7,712 bases of DNA from Gallionella sp. Its GTDB lineage: Bacteria; Pseudomonadota; Gammaproteobacteria; Burkholderiales; Gallionellaceae. Positions 1 to 4,557 of this stretch are shown here, one piece after another. Made by a program: the position numbers and the translations under genes. The notes beneath the pieces are model-generated. The model saw only the letters and a program-made list of their open reading frames with translations. It was not told the DNA's origin and did not search any database. Location: contig JALNYK010000057.1 in the NCBI GenBank assembly GCA_023229845.1, forward strand, positions 1 through 7,712, in the 5' to 3' direction. How positions within the stretch are numbered: position 1 is the first letter of the stretch; the number at the start of each line of letters is the position of its first letter.

Positions 1-23
1 TTCGACTCTGGGTCGCGCCTCCA
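1..23 (+). tRNA. tRNA-Cys, 3' fragment cut by the window edge
   Basis: The window opens in the T loop (TTCGACT). After it come the 3' half of the T stem (CTGGG), the 3' acceptor strand TCGCGCC, discriminator T and encoded CCA. The acceptor strand and the U73 discriminator, an identity element for tRNA-Cys, match the end of bacterial tRNA-Cys. The position 7 nt before tRNA-Leu(UAA) fits the conserved Gly-Cys-Leu tRNA operon (glyW-cysT-leuZ in E. coli). The anticodon is outside the window, so the Cys assignment rests on the 3' end and on gene order. Confidence 0.75.
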
Positions 24-30
24 AATACCC

Positions 31-119
31 GCCCGGGTGGTGAAATTGGTAGACACAACGGACTTAAAATCCGTCGGGGAGAAATCTCCGTACCGGTTCG
101 ATTCCGGTCCCGGGCACCA
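31..119 (+). tRNA. tRNA-Leu (anticodon UAA)
   Basis: A complete class II tRNA of 89 nt with encoded CCA. The acceptor arms GCCCGGG (31-37) and CCCGGGC (109-115) pair perfectly, followed by discriminator A and CCA at 117-119. The anticodon stem ACGGA/TCCGT encloses the loop CTTAAAA, giving anticodon TAA, which reads UUA and UUG leucine codons. The long variable arm (around CGGGGAGAAATCTCCG) is typical of Leu tRNA. The T arm CCGGTTCGATTCCGG is intact. It lies 7 nt after the tRNA-Cys end, so the two are almost certainly cotranscribed and processed from one precursor. No clear hairpin plus T-tract terminator is visible in the 58 nt before the convergent flavodoxin gene. Confidence 0.97.
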
Positions 120-177
120 TCGGCATCTGGGTAGTCATATCTCCACCCCACCGTCAACGCACTTTCCAGCCACAGGT

Positions 178-717
178 TTATATCAGCTCGAACTCCGTTG
201 CAATAAGCTTCAACCACGTCTCCAACCGCGCATCGGTGAGTAGCTTCTGGTTCTCCTGATCCAGTGCGAGGCCGACAAACTCATCGTCCACCAAGGCCTT
301 CGATGAGATGAAATCGTAGTCGTCTGCAGGCCATGCGCCGACGAAACTCGCGTTTCTTGCCTTGAAAAACTCGTAGAGGAGGCCCATCGCGTCGACGAAT
401 TCGTCGGGGTATTTGGCTTGGTCGCCCAGACCGAACAGGGCGATGGTCTTGCCGCTGAAATCCAGGTGCTCGATCTTGGGCAGGAATTCTTCCCAGCCGC
501 CGCCCATGCAGTCGGTGGAGAGTCCCGGCAGTGCGCCCGCGCCGAGCGTGGAGGTGCCGAGAATGAGGTGGCTGTAGCTTGCGAACAGTTCAGGCGTAGC
601 CTTGTTGACGTTGAGCGCGTCGGCCATCGTGTCGTCGTCGAAACGTTTCTTGAGGGCCTTGGCGATGCGCCTTGTGTTGCCGGTGCTGCTGGCGAAGAAG
701 AGACCTATGCGTGCCAT
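178..717 (-). CDS. nifF: Long-chain flavodoxin, NifF type
   Basis: A 179-residue FMN-binding electron carrier. Flavodoxins of this type donate low-potential electrons to nitrogenase reductase (NifH) in the cytoplasm, and can also serve other reductases. The phosphate-binding loop is SSTGNT at residues 10-15. The flavin-contacting loops are TSTLGAGALPGL at about 55-66 and GLGDQAKYP at about 96-104. The insert and the C-terminal FVGLALDQENQ segment mark the long-chain class. The TLGxGxLPGL, WEEFLPKIE and LDFSGKT segments resemble what I recall of Azotobacter NifF more than E. coli FldA. The chosen ATG (715-717 on the plus strand) has a GAGGTGAA ribosome binding site at 722-729; an upstream in-frame start at 783 lacks one and adds residues outside the family. 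It is the second gene after the sigma-54 promoter at 1472-1487. A housekeeping flavodoxin remains possible, since no other nif gene is visible. Confidence 0.9.
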   Translation of the reverse strand: MARIGLFFASSTGNTRRIAKALKKRFDDDTMADALNVNKATPELFASYSHLILGTSTLGAGALPGLSTDCMGGGWEEFLPKIEHLDFSGKTIALFGLGDQAKYPDEFVDAMGLLYEFFKARNASFVGAWPADDYDFISSKALVDDEFVGLALDQENQKLLTDARLETWLKLIATEFELI

Positions 718-783
718 GTTGTTCACCTCGGTTGTTGCGAATGCGACAAAACGTTTGTGCAGTATGTGGCCGGGATACAGCAT

Positions 784-863
784 TGTGGGAGCGGCCCTTC
801 GACAAACTCAGGACAGGCTTCAGCCGCGATAAGCTTTTCGCGGCTAAAGCCGCCGCTCCCACA
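784..863. repeat. REP-like palindrome interrupted by a second short repeat
   Basis: The outer arms TGTGGGAGCGGC (784-795) and GCCGCTCCCACA (852-863) are perfectly complementary. The inner arms AGCCGCGA (822-829) and TCGCGGCT (838-845) pair around an 8-nt loop. If positions 796-815 are removed, the left arm becomes 26 nt and matches the 26-nt right arm (838-863) at 25 of 26 positions. Such TGTGGGAGCGGC-type palindromes are known as multicopy REP elements in many beta- and gammaproteobacteria. It sits in the 156-bp gap between the unknown gene and nifF. The transcript could form a strong hairpin there that affects the ratio of the two products; that role is inference. Confidence 0.85.
796..815. 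repeat. 20-bp insert of the TTCGACAAGCTCAG-type repeat family
   Basis: CCTTCGACAAACTCAGGACA interrupts the left arm of the surrounding palindrome exactly between 795 and 816. It closely matches the dispersed proteobacterial repeat with core TTCGACAAGCTCAGG. That repeat is familiar because its translation (FDKLRTG or VLSLSKG) appears in many spurious predicted proteins. The boundaries are unambiguous, because shifting the insert by one base in either direction breaks the arm match. No target-site duplication is visible. Confidence 0.7.
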
Positions 864-873
864 TGAATCCGGC

Positions 874-1431
874 TTAGACCGGACCGCGTCCTGCGCGCTT
901 CAACTCGACAGTTCGCGTCAGCGCTTCCTCGAAGCCGACCTTGTCGCCCTTGGGTTTGTAATCGCCCAGCGCCTTGTACACGGTGACAATCTTTTCCGAG
1001 GCGGACTGGCCCTTGAAGTCGCCCTTGTCCAGCGCGGCGATGTCGATCAGCTCGTTCCAGATCAGGCCTTCCTGCATGCCGATGGCGGCGATGGAAAGGC
1101 CCCCCAGGTCGATCACCATCGGCTTGTTGATGTTCACGACGAACAGGATCAGAAGCACATCCGCAGCGAAGTCGGCCTGATAGTAGTCCAGCAGCTTGGG
1201 CAAGAGTGCCAGCTCGTCGAGGCTGCCGACATAGAGTTTGATCTTGTCGTTCTCGGCCAGCACGATAGTGTTCTTGATGGTCGAGACGGGCGGTTTGCGG
1301 TGGCCGAGTGCGTCGCCGATTTCGCCCAGTTCCAGCACCAGGTCGCCGCGATAGGCGGCGTAACTGCCGTTGGCTTCCTTGAAGTTCATGTTGAACAGCA
1401 GGCCTTTTTGTTCGTAGGTATCGAATAGCAT
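874..1431 (-). CDS. Unrecognised cytoplasmic protein, first gene of the nifF operon
   Basis: A 185-residue protein I do not recognise. There is no signal peptide. The one very hydrophobic stretch (VLLILFVVNINKPMVI, about residues 92-107) is interrupted by N and K and looks like a buried strand rather than a membrane span. Acidic and basic residues are mixed throughout, with a basic tail (LKRAGRGPV). No cysteines or metal-binding motif are visible, so a redox cofactor is unlikely. The ATG at 1429-1431 has a strong AAGGTGA ribosome binding site (1435-1441); a second in-frame Met at residue 15 is less likely to be the start. A sigma-54 promoter lies about 40 bp upstream and nifF follows in the same direction, so co-regulation with nitrogen metabolism is a fair inference. 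The molecular function is unknown. Confidence 0.85.
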   Translation of the reverse strand: MLFDTYEQKGLLFNMNFKEANGSYAAYRGDLVLELGEIGDALGHRKPPVSTIKNTIVLAENDKIKLYVGSLDELALLPKLLDYYQADFAADVLLILFVVNINKPMVIDLGGLSIAAIGMQEGLIWNELIDIAALDKGDFKGQSASEKIVTVYKALGDYKPKGDKVGFEEALTRTVELKRAGRGPV

Positions 1432-1471
1432 GTTTCACCTTGTCGTAAATAAATGATGGGACCCTGTGTTC

Positions 1472-1487
1472 AGCAATATTTGTACCA
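1472..1487 (-). promoter_or_regulatory. Sigma-54 (-24/-12) promoter for the unknown gene and nifF
   Basis: Read on the minus strand this is TGGTACAAATATTGCT. It matches the sigma-54 consensus TGGCAC-N5-TTGCW except for one base (T for C in the -24 box). The essential GG and GC are 10 nt apart, the strict spacing for sigma-54. A start site about 12 nt past the GC falls near 1461, leaving a leader of about 30 nt with the AAGGTGA ribosome binding site at 1435-1441. nif operons are classically transcribed by sigma-54 with NifA. I found no canonical NifA site (TGT-N10-ACA) in about 200 bp upstream, so the activator is unassigned. Confidence 0.75.
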
Positions 1488-1522
1488 ATCAGACGAATGG
1501 ATATGAAACGGTTAAAATGCTC

Positions 1523-1554
1523 GCCTGTAACAGGCCAAGGTTCGGACAACCTTG
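1523..1554. other. Two abutting palindromes in the divergent intergenic region
   Basis: GCCTGTAACAGGC (1523-1535) is a perfect 6+1+6 palindrome. CAAGGTTCGGACAACCTTG (1536-1554) follows without a gap, with perfect 7-bp arms and a 5-nt loop. They lie about 60-95 bp upstream of the predicted sigma-54 start site, a usual distance for enhancer-binding proteins, and 51 bp before the rimO start codon. They could be operator sites for either side or hairpins in the rimO leader. The palindromes are seen in the sequence; the role is inference. Confidence 0.45.
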
Positions 1555-1604
1555 CCGGTATCGGCCGCGTGATGCGACCAAAATTCAAGGCTATAGACAA
1601 CTTC

Positions 1605-2930
1605 ATGAAAGAACATAAAAGATTGCCGCAGGTCGGCTTCGTCTCACTCGGCTGCCCCAAGGCGACTTCGGACTCCGAGCAGATACTTACCCGCTTGCGC
1701 GCCGAGGGCTACCTGATCTCCGGCAGCTATCAGGATGCCGATCTGGTCGTCGTAAATACTTGCGGCTTCATCGACAGCGCGGTGGAAGAGTCGCTGGACG
1801 CGATCGGCGAGGCGCTGGCCGAGAACGGCAAGGTCATCGTCACCGGCTGCCTGGGTGCAAAGGGCGACGTGGTGCAGCAGGCGCATCCCAGGGTGCTGGC
1901 CGTTACCGGCCCGCACGCCACCGACGAGGTGATGGCGGCGGTGCATCAGCACTTGCCGAAGCCGCATGATCCCTATACCGACCTGGTTCCCGCGCAGGGT
2001 ATCCGCCTGACGCCGAAACATTACGCCTATGTGAAAATTTCCGAAGGCTGCAACCACAGCTGCACCTTCTGCATCATCCCCAGCCTGCGCGGCGACCTGG
2101 TCAGCCGCCCAGTCGGCGACGTGATGCAGGAGGCGCGCCATCTGGTCGATGCCGGCGTCAAGGAGTTGCTGGTGATCTCGCAGGACACCTCGGCCTACGG
2201 GGTAGACGTGAAATACCGCACCGGCTTCTGGGGAGGCAGGCCGCTGCGGACGCGGATGACCGAACTGGCGGCAGCGCTAGGCGATCTCGGCGTCTGGGTG
2301 CGCCTGCATTACGTCTATCCGTACCCGCATGTGGACGAGGTGATCCCGCTGATGGCTGAGGGCAAGATCCTGCCTTATCTCGACATCCCGTTCCAGCATG
2401 CCAACCCGCGCATCCTCAAGCTGATGAAGCGTCCGGGCAACAGCGACAACGTGCTGGCGCGCATCAGGCAGTGGCGCGAGATCTGCCCGGAGCTGACGCT
2501 GCGCAGCACCTTCATCGTCGGCTTCCCCGGCGAGACCGAGGCCGAGTTCGAGGAGTTGCTGGATTTCCTGAAGGAGGCGCAGCTGGATCGCGTCGGCGCG
2601 TTCGCCTATTCCCCGGTGGAGGGCGCTGCTGCGAACGAACTGCCCGACCCGGTACCGCCCGAGGTGCAGCAGGAGCGTCTGGAGCGCCTGATGCTGTTGC
2701 AGGAGCAGATCAGCGAAGAGCGCCTGCGGCGCAGAATCGGCCAGACCATCACCGTGCTGGTCGATGAAGTGGACGAGGAGGGCGCGGTCGCGCGTAGCTC
2801 GGCCGACGCGCCGGAGATAGACGGGCTGGTGTATATCGAGGACGGGCAGCATCTGAAGGTTGGCGACATCGTCGACGTGAGGGTTACCGATTCGGATGCC
2901 CACGACCTGTGGGCTGAGCGCGTCAAATAA
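1605..2930 (+). CDS. rimO: Ribosomal protein S12 methylthiotransferase RimO
   Basis: A 441-residue radical-SAM enzyme that adds a methylthio group to the conserved aspartate (Asp88/89) of ribosomal protein S12. The N-terminal MTTase domain carries the auxiliary [4Fe-4S] cysteines C17 (SLGCPK), C53 (NTCGFID) and C82 (TGCLGA). The radical-SAM cluster is C149-x3-C153-x2-C156 (CNHSCTFC). A TRAM domain occupies roughly the last 60 residues (ITVLVDEVDEEG onward). RimO-specific segments such as HYVYPYPHVDEVIPLMAEGKILPYLDIP separate it from MiaB. The ATG at 1605 is preferred because it gives the 441-residue length I recall for E. coli RimO and starts just before the conserved VGFVSLGCPK. In-frame ATGs at 1497 and 1572 add a non-conserved extension without a ribosome binding site. 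The ribosome binding site for 1605 is itself weak (AAGG, 14 nt away). It is divergent from the unknown-nifF operon. Confidence 0.97.
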   Translation: MKEHKRLPQVGFVSLGCPKATSDSEQILTRLRAEGYLISGSYQDADLVVVNTCGFIDSAVEESLDAIGEALAENGKVIVTGCLGAKGDVVQQAHPRVLAVTGPHATDEVMAAVHQHLPKPHDPYTDLVPAQGIRLTPKHYAYVKISEGCNHSCTFCIIPSLRGDLVSRPVGDVMQEARHLVDAGVKELLVISQDTSAYGVDVKYRTGFWGGRPLRTRMTELAAALGDLGVWVRLHYVYPYPHVDEVIPLMAEGKILPYLDIPFQHANPRILKLMKRPGNSDNVLARIRQWREICPELTLRSTFIVGFPGETEAEFEELLDFLKEAQLDRVGAFAYSPVEGAAANELPDPVPPEVQQERLERLMLLQEQISEERLRRRIGQTITVLVDEVDEEGAVARSSADAPEIDGLVYIEDGQHLKVGDIVDVRVTDSDAHDLWAERVK

Positions 2931-2937
2931 ACACCCC

Positions 2938-2960
2938 CCCGCCCGGCGCTGCCGGGCGGG
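2938..2960 (+). terminator. GC-rich hairpin just after rimO
   Basis: CCCGCCCGGC (2938-2947) and GCCGGGCGGG (2951-2960) form a perfect 10-bp stem with a 3-nt loop, starting 7 nt after the rimO stop codon. The next bases (TAGCTTCAC) contain no run of T, so this is not a standard intrinsic terminator. It may stall polymerase, cooperate with Rho or protect the 3' end of the rimO transcript. Confidence 0.5.
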
Positions 2961-3119
2961 TAGCTTCACATAAAGTCTACGCCTGCATCCGGGGCTTCTT
3001 CTGCGTAACCGTAGATTCGCGTTCCTGCCTCCTTAATTCATGTAACTGCCTACCGATTCGGCGACTGAAAAACACATAGTCCGCTTTATCGAAAAACATC
3101 GTCCCCGAAGTTATCTTGT

Positions 3120-3185
3120 AATCGAGGGAACGTCTTGTTCGTCATGCCAGTGTCGTGGCGGGTCTTGTTCGGCGTTCCCTTGATT
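3120..3185. repeat. Long imperfect inverted repeat with internal direct repeats
   Basis: AATCGAGGGAACG (3120-3132) pairs with CGTTCCCTTGATT (3173-3185) over 13 bp, with one G-U in RNA form. The 40-bp interior contains an exact 10-bp direct repeat GTCTTGTTCG (3132-3141 and 3162-3171). Between the copies is a small GCCA/TGGC hairpin (3146-3159). Nested symmetry of this kind suggests a structured leader or small RNA, a dispersed repeat unit, or a protein-binding region. The symmetry alone does not decide between them. Confidence 0.5.
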
Positions 3186-3241
3186 GTCGTGAAGGGGGCG
3201 TTATGTACTTGGCATGGATGCGCCAATCATGACAGCCACAC

Positions 3242-3264
3242 TTCAGTTCGCTTGGACAACTGAA
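3242..3264 (+). promoter_or_regulatory. Leader hairpin adjacent to a ribosome binding site
   Basis: TTCAGTT (3242-3248) and AACTGAA (3258-3264) are perfectly complementary with a 9-nt loop, ending 5 nt before the AGGAG ribosome binding site of the next gene. In the mRNA this would place a modest 7-bp stem directly upstream of the ribosome landing site. A regulatory role is inference. Confidence 0.4.
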
Positions 3265-3269
3265 TGGAT

Positions 3270-3274
3270 AGGAG
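3270..3274 (+). promoter_or_regulatory. Ribosome binding site that sets the start at 3282
   Basis: AGGAG at 3270-3274 has 7 nt of spacing to the ATG at 3282, which is ideal. The in-frame ATG at 3264 lies upstream of this site and the ATG at 3276 is only 1 nt from it, so 3282 is the best start. Confidence 0.75.
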
Positions 3275-3281
3275 AATGATT

Positions 3282-3620
3282 ATGGGAATGCTGTATAAAA
3301 CCACTATGAGTGCCAACAGTACTAATCGTCCCAATGTCTCGGGAAACATCGAGGGACTCCACACGAGCGATGAGATCATCCATCGCGCCAATGAAATATT
3401 GACGCAACAAATGGGGCTGGAATTACATTCCTTTGCCGGATTGAGAGAGGTGGAAATTCCCGCGGATGACGGCGACTTGATCTATTACGTCGACCAGTCC
3501 GGGAACAGAGTCGAGTTCACGGAAGAGCTGCAGCTTGTAGCGGCCATCGCCGTGCTCAATTCAAAAGGACATTACTTCGAAGCGACGCCCACGGAAGAAG
3601 GCATGCGCGGCTTCGCCTGA
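3282..3620 (+). CDS. Unrecognised small acidic protein, 112 residues
   Basis: I do not recognise this protein. It has no signal peptide and no membrane span. Residues 1-28 are polar and Ser/Asn/Thr-rich and are probably disordered. Residues 29-50 look helical (SDEIIHRANEILTQQMGLEL). A compact acidic domain follows with strand-like segments (REVEIPADDGDLIYYVDQSGNRVEF) and a helix (EELQLVAAIAVLNSKG). There are no cysteines and no obvious catalytic motif. The start at 3282 is set by the AGGAG site at 3270-3274. The gene seems to be alone: an empty 320-bp stretch precedes it and a strong hairpin follows 9 bp after the stop. The codons are less GC-rich than those of rimO or the kinase genes, which may mean different ancestry or expression. 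It reads as a real gene because of the ribosome binding site and balanced composition. Confidence 0.75.
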   Translation: MGMLYKTTMSANSTNRPNVSGNIEGLHTSDEIIHRANEILTQQMGLELHSFAGLREVEIPADDGDLIYYVDQSGNRVEFTEELQLVAAIAVLNSKGHYFEATPTEEGMRGFA

Positions 3621-3629
3621 GGGTGAAAA

Positions 3630-3659
3630 TGCTGAGCGTCCCGATCGGGGCGCTCAGCA
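3630..3659. terminator. Strong hairpin terminator between convergent genes
   Basis: TGCTGAGCGTCCC (3630-3642) and GGGGCGCTCAGCA (3647-3659) form a 13-bp stem with one G-T pair and a GATC loop. On the minus strand the stem is followed by TTTTC, so it works best as the intrinsic terminator of the repeat-protein gene ending at 3722. On the plus strand it is followed by AAACGG, but it can still delimit the gene ending at 3620. Confidence 0.8.
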
Positions 3660-3721
3660 AACGGCCGGCCGAGCGGAGCTGGTTAAAATCAGCCAGCCAG
3701 GCTGTGGAAGCGCAGGCCGGG

Positions 3722-4387
3722 TTACTTCGCGCCCTTGCCGCCCGGTTCCCCAAGCGGGCAGTCGCCCATCCGCGATTCGGCGTCGCAACGTTTGCCCATG
3801 TCGTGCCTGAATTTCTGGCGTTCTTCCGGCGACATCTTCTCGAAGCGTTCGCGCATCTCCTTGCGGTGTTCCGCACGCTCTTCGGGCGACATGTTCTTAC
3901 GGTGTTCCTTTATTTCCGTGCGCATCGTTTTGCGCTCTTCGGGAGACATTTTCTCCCAGTGTTCGTGCATCTGCTTGCGGCGCTCTGCGCGCTGCTCCGG
4001 GGTCATGCTGTCCCATTCCTTGCGCCTTTCTTCGCGATAGGTGCGGCGTTCTTCCGGCGACATGCGTTTCATGTCCTCGTGCATCTTCTCGCGCATTTCC
4101 TTGCGTTCTTCAGGCGACATTTTCTCCCAGCTCTCGCGCATCGCCTTGCGGTGTTCGGCGCGCTGCTCCGGCGTCAGGTTCTGCATCTCCTTATGCATAG
4201 ACTCGCGTTCCTTCGCGCGCTGCTCGGGCGTCATGGTCTTCATGCGTTCCATGCGCTGCAAGTGCTCCTGCACGTAGGGAGCGTCGGCGGGCGTGATATC
4301 GGCGGGGACGGTATCGGCAGCGAGGGCATTCAGGCTGAACGAGGCGACGATGCCTGCGGCGATCAATGTTTTCAGTATGGCATTCAT
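3722..4387 (-). CDS. Secreted MSPEER/LTPEQR tandem-repeat protein, possibly CpxP/Spy-like
   Basis: A 221-residue protein with a clear Sec signal peptide: K6, a hydrophobic core at about 7-22, and likely cleavage after ALA at 23. A short linker leads into eight consecutive 19-residue repeats (residues 52-203), each beginning [ML][ST]PE[EQ]R and continuing with Arg, Lys, Glu, Met, His and Trp. The 18-residue tail is Gly/Pro-rich and contains a Cys; a second Cys is in the last repeat, and the pair could form a disulfide. LTPEQR fits the LTxxQ motif of periplasmic CpxP/Spy stress proteins, and similar repeats occur in DUF3106-type proteins. The repeats probably form mostly helix with a Pro-marked turn per unit. 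Met and His content would allow metal binding, but this is not shown. The ATG has an AAGGAG site (4394-4399). It is divergent from ompR/envZ, recalling cpxP-cpxRA, so it may be a target or accessory sensor of that system. Confidence 0.9.
   Translation of the reverse strand: MNAILKTLIAAGIVASFSLNALAADTVPADITPADAPYVQEHLQRMERMKTMTPEQRAKERESMHKEMQNLTPEQRAEHRKAMRESWEKMSPEERKEMREKMHEDMKRMSPEERRTYREERRKEWDSMTPEQRAERRKQMHEHWEKMSPEERKTMRTEIKEHRKNMSPEERAEHRKEMRERFEKMSPEERQKFRHDMGKRCDAESRMGDCPLGEPGGKGAK
3779..4234 (-). repeat. Eight tandem 57-bp coding repeats
   Basis: Eight units of exactly 57 bp (19 codons) without insertions or gaps between them. Position 1 is M or L, position 2 S or T, positions 3-4 P-E, position 5 E or Q, position 6 R. 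Units 1, 2 and 5 read [ML]TPEQR and the other five read MSPEER, suggesting two subfamilies and growth by duplication. Because the period is a multiple of three, other frames also stay open across the array. Confidence 0.9.
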
Positions 4388-4557
4388 GGCATTCTCCTTG
4401 GGGATGGGGTTCGCCTCTTCCGGCGTGGTTGCATGATGCGATTGAACTGTAAGCGGAGTGTTTGCGCCAGCGGTTAGATTGTAAAAGTTTGTTTCAGCGC
4501 GCTCTTATGGTCACAATTTCTTACAGCCATTCCGTTCGGCCGGATTATCATGCCGCC
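4388..4557. promoter_or_regulatory. Divergent control region of the repeat protein and ompR/envZ
   Basis: This 170-bp region must hold both promoters. It has three TGTAA-type half-sites: CTGTAAG (4447-4453), TTGTAAAAG (4479-4487) and the inverted CTTACAG (4520-4526). Regulators of the OmpR/CpxR class bind tandem sites of roughly this flavour (GTAAA or TGTAAC half-sites), so autoregulation is plausible. On the minus strand TACAAT (plus 4478-4483) is a good -10 candidate for the repeat protein, but it has no good -35, as expected of an activated promoter. On the plus strand TTGTAA (4479-4484) with TCTTAT (4503-4508) is a weak candidate for ompR. All assignments here are inference. Confidence 0.4.

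Larger units (their letters stand above)
2961..3281. other. Intergenic stretch of about 320 bp without a convincing gene
   Basis: No frame here has both a plausible ribosome binding site and protein-like composition. The longest noticed candidate is a 39-codon ORF from the ATG at 3144, which lacks a ribosome binding site. The stretch is visibly more AT-rich than the flanking rimO gene. It contains a large imperfect inverted repeat (3120-3185), a second TTGGC/GCCAA hairpin (3209-3226) and a hairpin beside the ribosome binding site (3242-3264). It probably holds the promoter and leader of the downstream gene. A weak candidate, TTGATT (3180-3185) with TATGTA 16 nt later, is not convincing. Confidence 0.5.

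Noticed and set aside
755..775. Possible second sigma-54 promoter directly before nifF (GGCCACATACTGCA on the minus strand)
   Set aside because: GG and GC are 9 nt apart instead of 10 and the -24 box is poor, so it is unlikely to work.
784..863. CRISPR repeat or transposon end
   Set aside because: Only one palindromic unit, no spacers, no transposase and no target duplication; a REP-type element explains it better.
418..1428. 336-codon open frame on the plus strand opposite nifF and the unknown gene
   Set aside because: It runs antisense through two genes with good ribosome binding sites and across the REP palindrome, its product resembles no protein family, and it contains the repeat-derived low-information segment.
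1497..1604. 36-residue N-terminal extension of RimO
   Set aside because: It is outside the conserved family region and has no ribosome binding site; the start at 1605 gives the usual 441 residues.
590..1660. 356-codon open frame on the minus strand in another phase
   Set aside because: Overlaps nifF, the unknown gene and the rimO start; Arg-rich composition is typical of a shadow frame in GC-rich DNA, and it includes the VLSLSKG peptide produced by the dispersed repeat.
1488..1660. NifA upstream activator site TGT-N10-ACA
   Set aside because: The only TGT in the useful range (1526) is not followed by ACA at the required distance; the nearby palindrome has TGT-N1-ACA instead.
3144..3263. 39-codon ORF beginning at the ATG at 3144
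   Set aside because: No ribosome binding site, starts inside the inverted repeat, and the composition suggests no signal or domain.
3623..4477. 284-codon plus-strand frame across the tandem-repeat gene
   Set aside because: It is open because the 57-bp repeat period is divisible by three. The opposite strand has a signal peptide, an AAGGAG site and regular motifs, so that strand is the real gene.
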